A stretch of DNA of 64,000 nucleotides. Origin: Terriglobia bacterium (GTDB taxonomy: Bacteria; Acidobacteriota; Terriglobia; Bryobacterales; UBA6623). Location: contig VXMF01000011.1 in assembly GCA_009841225.1 (NCBI GenBank), forward strand, positions 186,001-250,000, in the 5' to 3' direction. The notes beneath the pieces are model-generated. The model was not told where the DNA came from, ran no database searches, and saw nothing but the letters and a program-made list of their open reading frames with translations. A program made the translations under genes and the position numbers. Shown here piece by piece: positions 35,411-43,600 of the stretch (positions within the stretch are counted from its first letter, which is position 1; each line of letters starts with the position of its first letter).

Positions 35411-36496
35411 ATGATCCCAGGCCATCGCTTGCCGCGTCGCAGCGTTCTGCTGGGCCCGCCCGTCGCAAGCTTGCTGGCAGGAGCTTGCCAGCAAGCACCG
35501 AGTAACGTGGAGGGCGGAAGCGCCTGGTCGCCACGACTGTCGGAGAACATCGGCTCGCTGGACGATGCGACGCTCCGCTGGATGGCTCAGCTGGGCTTGA
35601 AGTGGGTCGTCCTCCAAGGCACGGACTCGGTCGATCGCGACGGCAAGGGTTACTGGTCGGCGCAGGATGTCGCGGCTGTCGAGGAGCGGTGCGCTGGCCA
35701 TGGCTTGCAGTTGCACTCCCTCATGCTGCCGATCGGCTGGCTGATGAATTCGATGCTGGGAAGGCCGGGCCGCGATCAGGACATCGAGCACATCCGCACG
35801 AGCCTCGCGGCCGCCGGTGCCCGTGATGTCGCCGTCATCGAATGGCGCTGGTCGCCGGACTTCCGCTGGGGAGATGAAGTCGGCTACTACGACAAGCCTG
35901 GCCGTGGCGGTGCCAGCTACAAGGCGTTTGACTTCAACCGCGTCCGCGACGCCCCGCCCTTCGAAGAAGTCGGCAACATTTCCAGAGAGGAACTCTGGGA
36001 ACGCATGATCTACTTCACCAACGGCGTAATGGACGCTGCCGAGGCAGCTGGCGTCAAGATGTCGCTGCATCCGAAGGACCCTCCTGTCCAAGCGATGCGA
36101 GGCGTCAGCCGTATCCTGACATCGACCGAGGACATCGAGGCGTTTCTGGATGCGGTGCCGAGCCCTTCCAACGGCTTCACGTTCTGTCAGGGAACAGTGA
36201 CCGAGATGGGTGTGGACGTCATCGACGCCATTCGTCGAATCGGCGGACGGGGTCGGATTCACCATGTCCACTTCCGGGCCGTCCGCGGCAGCGTGCCACA
36301 GTACGAGGAAACCTTCATTGACGAGGGAGACGTCAACATGCTCGACGCCATGCGGGCATACAAGGAAGTGGGCTACGATCTCGCGATCGTCTCCGACCAC
36401 AGTCCCGGCATTCCGGGGGACCTGCCGGGTCGCAAGATCGGCCGCTCCTTCTCTCACGGGTACATCCGTGGATTGGTGCAGGCGGTGAACGCATGA
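35411..36496 (+). CDS. Exported mannonate dehydratase (UxuA)-like protein 1
   Basis: 361 residues. The N-terminus has twin arginines (LPRRSVLLG) and a lipobox-like SLLAGAC, so it is probably a lipoprotein outside the cytoplasm. The rest is a TIM barrel of the UxuA family: SLHPKDPPVQAMRGVSRIL, then NGFTFCQGTVTEMG, IHHVHFRAVRG and VSDHSP. UxuA dehydrates D-mannonate in cytosolic glucuronate catabolism, so an exported version is unusual. HPKDPP deviates from the common HPDDPP. The next gene is a paralogue overlapping by 4 bp. Confidence 0.82.
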   Translation: MIPGHRLPRRSVLLGPPVASLLAGACQQAPSNVEGGSAWSPRLSENIGSLDDATLRWMAQLGLKWVVLQGTDSVDRDGKGYWSAQDVAAVEERCAGHGLQLHSLMLPIGWLMNSMLGRPGRDQDIEHIRTSLAAAGARDVAVIEWRWSPDFRWGDEVGYYDKPGRGGASYKAFDFNRVRDAPPFEEVGNISREELWERMIYFTNGVMDAAEAAGVKMSLHPKDPPVQAMRGVSRILTSTEDIEAFLDAVPSPSNGFTFCQGTVTEMGVDVIDAIRRIGGRGRIHHVHFRAVRGSVPQYEETFIDEGDVNMLDAMRAYKEVGYDLAIVSDHSPGIPGDLPGRKIGRSFSHGYIRGLVQAVNA

Positions 36497-37590
36497 CGGC
36501 AAGGCGTCGAGAACTACTTCGCGATGGCGCTGCTCTCGCCGTGGCGGCGGCAGTTGCTAGATCCACGGCTGCCCAGGGCCCTCCGATCAAGATCGGCAAG
36601 GGCTTGCGGGATCTCTCGGACGAGACGCTCGACTTCTTCCGGATGCTGGGCATACGCCATGTCGTGATGCCGAGTTCCTACTCGCTGACGCAGCGCCGAC
36701 GGGGTCTAGTGCCCGCAACCGACACCGGCCCAAGGACTGATGCTCCCATGAAGCCGTGGGACCCAGAGGAGCTCAAGCACATCAAGGCCCGCATCGAGAA
36801 CAAGGGCCTCGTGCCGTTGATGGTCCATCTCGGCAGAGTGCATCGCGTGGTGCAAGGCCGGCCCGATGCCTCGGCTGAGATCGAAGCTGTCAAAACGAAC
36901 ATCCGGACTGCAGGTGAGTTAGGGATTCCCGTAGTTGAGTACAACTTCATCGCCCTCAGGGGCTCGGAGGGCTACGGGCGAACGACCGGGCTTGGAGGGA
37001 TCGGACTCCGCGACTATGACGAGGCTCGGACCCGCGACCTGCCCCCCTTGGACAACGTTGGGACCCACTCCAGACAACAGCTTTGGGAGTGCTTGGAAGG
37101 GTTCTTGAGGGCAGTCATCCCAGTTGCTGAAGACTCCGGCGTCCGGCTTGCCATGCACCCAAACGATCCGCCGATTCCGGTGTTCCGAGGCGTGGCGCAG
37201 CCAATGCGCTCGCTGGCGGACCAGCGGGAACTCATCCAGCTAGTCGACAGCCCCTCGAACGGGATCACCCTAGACACCGGTGTAACTACGGAAATGGGCG
37301 AGGACGCGGCCGAGGCCATTCGCTACTTTGGATCGCGCGACCGGATCAATCACGTACACTTCCGCAATGTCCGTGTTGACGTGCCGTACTACAAGTACGT
37401 CGAAGTGCCTCACGATGCTGGCGATTGCGACATGCTCGCGTGCATGAAGGCCTTCAGGGAAGTCGGATACCGGTATCTAGTGATTCCGGACCATACGCCG
37501 GAATTCACCGAAGACACTGTCGGATACCAGATGGGCTGGGCCTTCGCCATCGGCTATCTCAGAGCTCTCCAACATGCTGCCGAGTCGTGA
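36493..37590 (+). CDS. Exported mannonate dehydratase (UxuA)-like protein 2
   Basis: 365 residues, paralogue of the preceding gene, start ATG in an ATGA overlap with its stop. A Tat-like leader (ARRRELLRDGAALAVAAAVA) precedes the barrel. Motifs: AMHPNDPPIPVFRGVAQPM, then NGITLDTGVTTEMG, INHVHFRNVR and IPDHTPEF. The Cys of the family's TFC block, kept in paralogue 1, is Asp here, so metal binding or chemistry may differ. The pair may form a heteromer or act on successive sugar acids. 88 bp separate it from the ceramidase gene. Confidence 0.82.
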   Translation: MTARRRELLRDGAALAVAAAVARSTAAQGPPIKIGKGLRDLSDETLDFFRMLGIRHVVMPSSYSLTQRRRGLVPATDTGPRTDAPMKPWDPEELKHIKARIENKGLVPLMVHLGRVHRVVQGRPDASAEIEAVKTNIRTAGELGIPVVEYNFIALRGSEGYGRTTGLGGIGLRDYDEARTRDLPPLDNVGTHSRQQLWECLEGFLRAVIPVAEDSGVRLAMHPNDPPIPVFRGVAQPMRSLADQRELIQLVDSPSNGITLDTGVTTEMGEDAAEAIRYFGSRDRINHVHFRNVRVDVPYYKYVEVPHDAGDCDMLACMKAFREVGYRYLVIPDHTPEFTEDTVGYQMGWAFAIGYLRALQHAAES

Positions 37591-37678
37591 TTGTGGTTCC
37601 CGTCCGGGCGCACGCGCCCAGAGATTCGCAGGTCGCTCAGTGTCACGAGTCAACAAGTCAGGGTCAATGGAGGGTTTG

Positions 37679-39181
37679 ATGGCAGCAACGCTTCGAATCG
37701 CAATTGGCGCGGCGCTGGCCGCGATATTGCTCGCGGACGTCGTCGAACAGGGGCCGCGAGATTCAGCGCCGTCGGGTTTGCTGGCGGGGGTGGCCCGTGG
37801 GGACATCACCCCGCCGGTCGGCATTGCACAAATGAACTGGGGCTCCCAGACGCACGTGCGGGCCGCAGGCATCGACCCGGCCGGGATGAAGGCCACGGCG
37901 CTGGTCCTGTCGGACGGCAACCAGAAATTCGCGATGGTCGACGTCGACCGCATCCAGAGTGCCGGGCTGGAGCCCGCGATCACGGCAGCCGCAAGAAGGA
38001 CCGGAATCCCCGAGGCTCACATCCGCATCGGTGCAACCCACACTCACGCCGGCGTGGTGGTCAGTCCCGCCAAAGGCCCGCCAGGCCTCGATCTGACTCC
38101 GCTGGTGGACATGGCTGAGAGGTACCGCTTGTCTGTCATTGACAAGGTCGCGGGACTGATCGCCGAGGCGAACGGCCGTCTCGAGCCTGCACACATTCAT
38201 GCCGGTAGGGGGGAAGGAACGATCAACATCAACCGGCGAGTTCGCGCTGACGGTGAGAGCCCTCCCGCGGTGGGCCGCAACCCGGCGGGCTTCGTGGACC
38301 GTGAACTGGTGGTGTTCCGGATCGACGACGCCCAAGGACAAGCAATGGCTGTCTTGGCCAACTTCCAGTGCCACGGTACGGTACTCGCATACGAGAACCG
38401 AATCATCTCCCCGGACTGGATCGGGATGACACGCGCCACAGTCGAGCAGGCGTTTCCGGGGGCGTTGGCTCTGTTCTTCCAAGGAGCGGCCGGCAACCAG
38501 GGGCCCACCGAGGGATTCTCGGGAGATCTCGCGGTTGCCCACCGTCTCGGCCGCACCCTGGGCCACCAGGTTGCGGCGGTCGCAATGCAAATCGAAACGG
38601 TGGATAGGGTGCCGACGTTCGAGGGGTTCGTCGAATCCACCGCCTTTCAAGCCAAGCAGCACTGGCGCGTCCGAGGCCCGCGGGACGCCACGTTGCGTTT
38701 CGCCTCCCGAATCGTCGACGTGCCCCGTCGGACCTACTCCCAGAACGAAGTCGCCAATATGCGGTCGAGGCTAGAGAGGGCGGAGCAACAGCTCGGGCAG
38801 CTGCCCGAAAGCGCAACTGCCCTAGAGAGACACCAGGCTGGTGCTCGAGTCCGCCGCTTTGCCGACCTGCTGGCGCAGTGGACGCGGCCTGCCGATCCCT
38901 CCCCACTGCAGATCGAGGTTCAAGCCCTGCGGGTTGGAGAGCTCGCGCTCGTCGCGATGCCCGGCGAGCCGTTCGCCGAGATCGGTGTGGCTGTCAAGCG
39001 GGCATCGCCGTTCGAATTCACGATGTTCTGTGGCTATTCGGACGGCGTTGGAGGTGATTACGTGCCAACTGCCGACGAGTATCAGTACGGGGGGTACGAA
39101 GTCGAGAGGTCGCCGTACAATCCGGGCGCGGCAGCGAACATAATCGAGGCGGCCTCGGCGCTGCTGGCTAGCCTTCGTTGA
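37679..39181 (+). CDS. Neutral/alkaline ceramidase-like hydrolase
   Basis: 500 residues with an N-terminal hydrophobic segment. The neutral/alkaline non-lysosomal ceramidase N-terminal domain is seen in AGVARGDITPPVGI, then IGATHTHAGVV (zinc-site His-x-His), ANFQCHGTV, ALFFQGAAGNQGPT and MPGEPFAEIG. Known members cleave the amide of ceramides; many bacterial relatives have unknown substrates. The C-terminal YSDGVGGDYVPTADEYQYGGYEV matches the family's end. ATG 37679 was chosen for the GGAGGG four bases upstream. It may form one operon with the two UxuA-like genes. Confidence 0.86.
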   Translation: MAATLRIAIGAALAAILLADVVEQGPRDSAPSGLLAGVARGDITPPVGIAQMNWGSQTHVRAAGIDPAGMKATALVLSDGNQKFAMVDVDRIQSAGLEPAITAAARRTGIPEAHIRIGATHTHAGVVVSPAKGPPGLDLTPLVDMAERYRLSVIDKVAGLIAEANGRLEPAHIHAGRGEGTININRRVRADGESPPAVGRNPAGFVDRELVVFRIDDAQGQAMAVLANFQCHGTVLAYENRIISPDWIGMTRATVEQAFPGALALFFQGAAGNQGPTEGFSGDLAVAHRLGRTLGHQVAAVAMQIETVDRVPTFEGFVESTAFQAKQHWRVRGPRDATLRFASRIVDVPRRTYSQNEVANMRSRLERAEQQLGQLPESATALERHQAGARVRRFADLLAQWTRPADPSPLQIEVQALRVGELALVAMPGEPFAEIGVAVKRASPFEFTMFCGYSDGVGGDYVPTADEYQYGGYEVERSPYNPGAAANIIEAASALLASLR

Positions 39182-39564
39182 CGAGCCCGCGCCGCCCGAC
39201 GGTGTGGCTGTAGCTGGCGGAAATGCATAGGTGCCCGTCGTCAGACGAAACCACGAGTGCGTTCAGGCGGTCGACTTCGTCGCTGACCAATCGCGTGACA
39301 TTACCGAGCCTTGTGGGCAATTCGGAATCCTGCTCGCAGTCCTGATTGTGGGGTGGGCGCTGCTGTCCGCAGGGCGAAACCCCAGCCGTCGGGTGGTGCC
39401 GGCGGATAGCCGGTCACTCCCCTTGGCCGACATCGTGCACCAATCTCGATGCCGCGGCTTGGCTAGCGGGTCCCGTTCGTACTAGAATACGGGCCGGTTG
39501 AGATTCAATTCGACCCGATCGACCAAGTTGGCGCTCCCCGAGCGGGAGCTCGGAGGAACAAGAG
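39182..39564. other. Intergenic region with a candidate promoter
   Basis: 383 bases without a supported gene. A sigma70-like pair, TTGGCT at 39459-39464 and TAGAAT at 39483-39488 with an 18-nt spacer, would drive the DinB gene with a leader of about 70 nt. Confidence 0.35.
39459..39488 (+). promoter_or_regulatory. Candidate sigma70-type promoter of the DinB-like gene
   Basis: TTGGCT (-35) and TAGAAT (-10) are 18 nt apart. The downstream gene has a normal ribosome-binding site, in contrast to the near-leaderless genes elsewhere. Confidence 0.35.
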
Positions 39565-40074
39565 ATGAACACCCTTTTGAAGATCATGCTGGCCGTTGCA
39601 ATCACAAGCCCGTTGATGGCTCAGGACAACCCACTGAGCCAAGAGGCCCAGCGCGCCTGGAGCCGGACGAAGAGCATGATTGTCGCTGCAGCGAACAAGA
39701 TGCCCGAGGAGCACTACAGCTTCAAGCCGGCTCCGGAGAGCCAGAGTTTCGGCGACTTGGTGGCGCACACAGCCAATGCCGCGATGGCGTCGTGCTCCGG
39801 TATTGGCGGGGAGCGGAAGCGGGCGGGCGTGGACGGTAGTTCGTCCAAGGCCGACCTCGTCGCTGCGATCGATGCCGCAATGGCGGAATGTGAATCGGCT
39901 TACGGAACACTGACTGACAGCAATGCGACCGACATGATCGCCGGCAGGCGCGGTCAAAGCCCCCGCATCGGATTGCTGTATCGAAACACCATCCACATCG
40001 AGCACGAGTACGCGCAGATGGCGGTGCACATGCGGTTCAATGGGCTGGTGCCGCCTTCCAGCGAAGGCCGCTAG
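39565..40074 (+). CDS. Exported DinB-like four-helix protein
   Basis: 169 residues. A signal peptide (LLKIMLAVAITSPLMAQ) precedes a DinB/YfiT-type four-helix bundle, recognised from MPEEHYSFKPAPESQSFGDLVAHTA and the second-half HIEHEYAQMAVHMRFNGLVPP. The three histidines of the metal site map to HTA and HIEHE. DinB-like proteins bind divalent metal and some are thiol transferases; exported ones are common in Acidobacteria with unknown roles. The GGAGGAACAAGAG upstream of ATG is a good ribosome-binding site. Confidence 0.85.
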   Translation: MNTLLKIMLAVAITSPLMAQDNPLSQEAQRAWSRTKSMIVAAANKMPEEHYSFKPAPESQSFGDLVAHTANAAMASCSGIGGERKRAGVDGSSSKADLVAAIDAAMAECESAYGTLTDSNATDMIAGRRGQSPRIGLLYRNTIHIEHEYAQMAVHMRFNGLVPPSSEGR

Positions 40075-40531
40075 AGCGTTCTCCCCAAAGGGCCGGGCGA
40101 TGCCGGTTAGGCTGGGCTAAGCGCCTGTTGCACGAACAGGCGCGACGGAGAGCGTCTATTTCCGGTTCCTATGGCTGAACGGCTACGGTCGGGGCATCGA
40201 CTCCTTGACCGAATGCCTGCCCTCCGGGCCCGGGGTGATCGGGCGCGCCCCCAGCGCGATCCCGAAGGGTGGGATTGACCGTCGGGGAAAAGCGCCATGC
40301 CGACTCGATGATTCGATCTCCATTAGACGAGCGGTGTCCATTGTGGAGAACGACGGCGATCGATGTTCGGCGCGTTGTGTCCCTCGTGCGTAAGCTGGTC
40401 TAAAGGACGTCTGAGCTTACAGTGGTGATGGTGCGGCCATTCAGAACGGAACAGCCTCAGGCGTCCAACCTCGGGATATACGAGCCAGACGCAGCTGCCC
40501 TCGTCATCACCCGGCTATTGGGTTAGATTCA
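40075..40531. other. Intergenic region with a hairpin, no supported gene
   Basis: 457 bases. Apart from the hairpin at 40121-40143 nothing coding or regulatory is recognised. Confidence 0.4.
40121..40143 (+). terminator. Perfect 9-bp hairpin after the DinB-like gene
   Basis: GCGCCTGTT and AACAGGCGC pair around a GCACG loop, 47 bp past the stop codon. There is no T-tract, so it would be a non-canonical terminator. Confidence 0.4.
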
Positions 40532-41209
40532 GTGGGTCATTCGGTTCGCAGTCACCTAGGGATCGAGATCAGGTCATACGACGAGACGATTCGTCGTTTC
40601 ATTCCGGGATACGAGGCGATGCTCGAGGCAGCCTCGCGCGAGTTGGTTAGAAATGGACCGGAGTTGGTGCTTGACCTTGGGGCCGGAACAGGAGCCTTGG
40701 CCGAGGCCGTCCTGTTGGCTGACGGTGGTGTCACCGTTGAGCTCATCGACGTCGACCCCGAGATGCTTGCTCAAGCGCGAGCACGACTTGCCGGCTTCAC
40801 GGAGCGAGCGCGTTTCTCTGGCATCTCCTTCCTCGGGCCGCTGCCTTCGTGCGATGGGGCGTCGGCTTCACTATCCCTGCATCACATACGAGCACTGGAC
40901 GCCAAGCGAAGCCTGTATCGCAGGATTTATGAAGCACTTAAACCGGGTGGCACGTTCGTCAATGCCGATGCGGCTGTGCCTTCCGAACCTTCAGCACGGG
41001 AAGAGGTACTGCGTCAGTGGGTCGAGCACATGGTGAGCTGCGGAATCGGAAAGAGCGAGGGCTACGAGCATCTCGAGCGATGGGGAGAGGAGGACACCTA
41101 CTTCCCATTGGAAGATGAGCTGAAAGCTGTCGAGGCAGCAGGTTTCGTCGCGGACTGCGTCTGGCGGCTGGGGCCGATAGCTGTTGTCGTCGGTCGAAAG
41201 CCCGCGTGA
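40532..41209 (+). CDS. Class I SAM-dependent methyltransferase
   Basis: 225 residues. SAM-binding motif I is LVLDLGAGTGALAE, the acidic end of strand 2 is VELIDVDPEMLAQARARL, and motif post-II/III is seen in LSLHHIRALDAK and ALKPGGTFVNADAAV. The substrate cannot be inferred. GTG 40532 is used as start; a TAGATT lies only 2 nt upstream, which leaves the start or the promoter uncertain. Monocistronic and convergent with the sugar dehydrogenase gene. Confidence 0.87.
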   Translation: MGHSVRSHLGIEIRSYDETIRRFIPGYEAMLEAASRELVRNGPELVLDLGAGTGALAEAVLLADGGVTVELIDVDPEMLAQARARLAGFTERARFSGISFLGPLPSCDGASASLSLHHIRALDAKRSLYRRIYEALKPGGTFVNADAAVPSEPSAREEVLRQWVEHMVSCGIGKSEGYEHLERWGEEDTYFPLEDELKAVEAAGFVADCVWRLGPIAVVVGRKPA

Positions 41210-41417
41210 CTGGTCGGCAATCGATAGCGATTCCGTAGGCTGTCGCAATCATAGCGGTAGTTGTGGCCACTTGTACTTGTGACTCAGGTCGCGCGTTCCT
41301 ATTCAGGTGCTGGATCAACCGAGCCCAAGCGCGCCGAGAGGCATCGTGCAAGGCCTATGAGCCGCTTCCGGTGTGAAGCGTAGAGCCATCAATATCGCGA
41401 GAACGAATCCCGTTGCT

Positions 41418-43334
41418 TCAGGGCACTACTTCCACGGCCGGGCTGGCCTCCGGCGCGTCCACGGCAATAAAGGCTGTGTTCGAATCAACTCCGGCGACTT
41501 GGATGACTAGGGGGACCGCGTTCCCGGACGGGGCTTCCTCCGCCAGTTCCACGTTGACTTGGTATAGGCCAGCGAATGATGGCACGAGGCCGGCGAGCAC
41601 CACTGTCATCGACTCGCCGCCGACCAGCGCACTGACAGGCTCGACTGTGGCAGAGATGGGATCGGCCAAAGCGGCCGCACCCGTGCCAGGCGGATTCGTC
41701 ACCGGCCCCAGGCCTGTAGCGAAGATCAGCAGAGTCTCGCCGGGCCGGGCGGGCCGAGCCCACGGGAACGCTCCTGCCGGGCCAGCCACCAACCCTCCGC
41801 TGGAAGCGATCAGCGCCGCAGCCTGGCCTAGGCCGTTCAGCGTGAAAATGCCCGGGCTGACGCGAGCGAGGGGCACCGTGACGGCCGAGCTGGTCATGTC
41901 TTCGACCGTAACGGTGAGCGCTGCTTCGGCGAGCCCCGCCAGCTCCCAAGGCACTTGGAAGTTCCGTTGTCCCGGCGAGGCGAATACCTGCGGCGCCGCT
42001 GTCGTTTCGTTGAAGGTCATCGACCCGCCGCCGAGGTCGTGAGGCAGAGGCCGGCCCTCAGCCGCCGCCGTGGCGGTTGCCAGACCCACTCCGAATGCCG
42101 TGGCTAGGCTGCCGGGAGCCACACCCGAACCGACTTCAAGAGTCGCTGAGTTCACCACTCCGCCCTCGGAAATTTGGGGAAACGGCCGGGGCGCGTCGAT
42201 GCGATAGACGACGCCTGAGTCGGCAAAGTAGATTTCGCCAGCCTCGTCCTCGCCAAATGTCCTGATCGTGATCCCAGTCTCTCGAGGCCCAAGCTGCTCC
42301 CAGGCACCATCTTCCTGATACGCCGCGAACAACTCCCCTGTGCAATAGTCAGCGAAAAAATACGTGCCTGACAGTTGGGGGTGCCTCGTTCCGCGGTAGC
42401 GATAGCCGCCCGTGACCGAGCCTCCGCAATTGCCGCCAGCATTGGCGTATTCGAGAATCGGCAGAACGAGGGATCCGGCGGTATTGCAGTTGGTCCTCGG
42501 GTTGTAGCAACGAGAGCCCTCCATCAGCCGCCAGCCGTAGTTCTCGCCACCCTGGCTGGCGGCTGGCTGAAACGAGATCTCTTCGACGGCGTTCTGGCCC
42601 ACGTCTCCGATGAACATGTCGCCGGTGAGACGGTCAAAGCTGAACCGCCACGGATTCCGTAATCCATACGCCCATATCTCCGGGCGAGCGTTTGGCGTGT
42701 TCACGAACGGGTTCGACTCAGGTGGCAGCGCAGTGGATCCTTGGTCGACATCAACCCGCAGCATCTTCCCCAAAGCACTGCTCAAGTCCTGAGCCAGATT
42801 GGGTGGATCTCCAGCCCCTCCGCCATCGCCCATGCCGATGTATAGGTAGCCATCAGGTCCGAACTGGATTTGGCCGCCATTGTGATTCCGCCGGGGCTGC
42901 GCAGCTTGAAAGAGAATTGTTTCCGATTCCGGATCGGCTAGATTCGAATCGGAACTGACCTCGAAGCGCGAGACAACCGTTCCCCCTCCTAGATCCGTGT
43001 AATTGACGAAGAAGTAGCCATTGGTGGCGTACTTTGGATGGAACGCCAGGCTGAGGAGCCCTCGCTCGCCGCCGGCGCGGACACGGTCTCGAATATCCAA
43101 GAACGGGGCGCTGAGCAGACTCTCGCCATCGTGGACCAAGACGCGGCCGACTTGCTCAGTAACGAAGAGCCGGCCCGTGTCGTCACCCGCATGCGTGATG
43201 GAAGTTGCGCCTGAAATGCCGCGGAAGACCTCAGCAAAGGTCAGCTCTTCCAAGTTGATCTGGGCGGTCGCCGGAAGAGCCAGGACAAGCGCCAGGGCCG
43301 CGGGAGCGACGAGTCTCCTAATCGAATAAAGCAA
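41418..43334 (-). CDS. PQQ-dependent sugar dehydrogenase with Solibacter-type C-terminal domain
   Basis: 638 residues. A signal peptide (LVAPAALALVLALPATAQ) is followed by a soluble-glucose-dehydrogenase-like six-bladed propeller (residues about 25-390): GRLFVTEQVGRVLVHD, then GERGLLSLAFHP, RRNHNGGQIQFGPDGYLYIGMGD, VDVDQGS, and EIWAYGLRNPWRFSFD. The central His and the calcium/PQQ loops are conserved. Residues about 400-630 are an Ig-like TIGR03437 ('Soli_cterm') domain: GVVNSAT, then ISPGIF-like RVSPGIFTLNG, GQAAAL and FATGLGPV. This domain marks Bryobacterales. The start codon is TTG with GAGG close upstream and a consensus -10 at 43364-43369. Confidence 0.9.
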   Translation of the reverse strand: MLYSIRRLVAPAALALVLALPATAQINLEELTFAEVFRGISGATSITHAGDDTGRLFVTEQVGRVLVHDGESLLSAPFLDIRDRVRAGGERGLLSLAFHPKYATNGYFFVNYTDLGGGTVVSRFEVSSDSNLADPESETILFQAAQPRRNHNGGQIQFGPDGYLYIGMGDGGGAGDPPNLAQDLSSALGKMLRVDVDQGSTALPPESNPFVNTPNARPEIWAYGLRNPWRFSFDRLTGDMFIGDVGQNAVEEISFQPAASQGGENYGWRLMEGSRCYNPRTNCNTAGSLVLPILEYANAGGNCGGSVTGGYRYRGTRHPQLSGTYFFADYCTGELFAAYQEDGAWEQLGPRETGITIRTFGEDEAGEIYFADSGVVYRIDAPRPFPQISEGGVVNSATLEVGSGVAPGSLATAFGVGLATATAAAEGRPLPHDLGGGSMTFNETTAAPQVFASPGQRNFQVPWELAGLAEAALTVTVEDMTSSAVTVPLARVSPGIFTLNGLGQAAALIASSGGLVAGPAGAFPWARPARPGETLLIFATGLGPVTNPPGTGAAALADPISATVEPVSALVGGESMTVVLAGLVPSFAGLYQVNVELAEEAPSGNAVPLVIQVAGVDSNTAFIAVDAPEASPAVEVVP

Positions 43335-43363
43335 TTTCCTCGAACCTGTTGCGACCAGTCCGA

Positions 43364-43369
43364 ATTATA
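43364..43369 (-). promoter_or_regulatory. Consensus -10 element of the sugar dehydrogenase gene
   Basis: Perfect TATAAT on the minus strand, 29 nt upstream of the TTG start, which gives a leader of about 20 nt. No -35 box matches well. Confidence 0.4.
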
Positions 43370-43600
43370 GGGGCTGTTACTGTCTGCCGGATTCGGCGGC
43401 AGTATTCCGGCACGTGCGCGGCCGTCGCCCGCACAGTCTTCGACCACACCACGAGGCGACGTCGTATTCCGACCTCTTGGACCAGCTCACGGTAGTGAGC
43501 TATCGATTCGGGCGGGAGACTCGAGCGCGCACATCGCTTCATCGCCAAACTCGCGAACCGCCGTGCGCGCGTTACGCGCCGGGTGGGCGCGGGTTGCTTC

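Noticed and set aside
40524..40529. TAGATT just before the methyltransferase GTG
   Set aside because: Only 2 nt from the start codon, too close for transcription start spacing.
41363..41380. Hairpin CGCTTC/GAAGCG between convergent genes
   Set aside because: Only 6 bp with a 6-nt loop and no T-tract; too weak to call a terminator.
43318..43542. 74-codon minus-strand ORF overlapping the start of the sugar dehydrogenase gene
   Set aside because: Looks somewhat protein-like, but weak ribosome-binding site, no family and it spans the candidate promoter.
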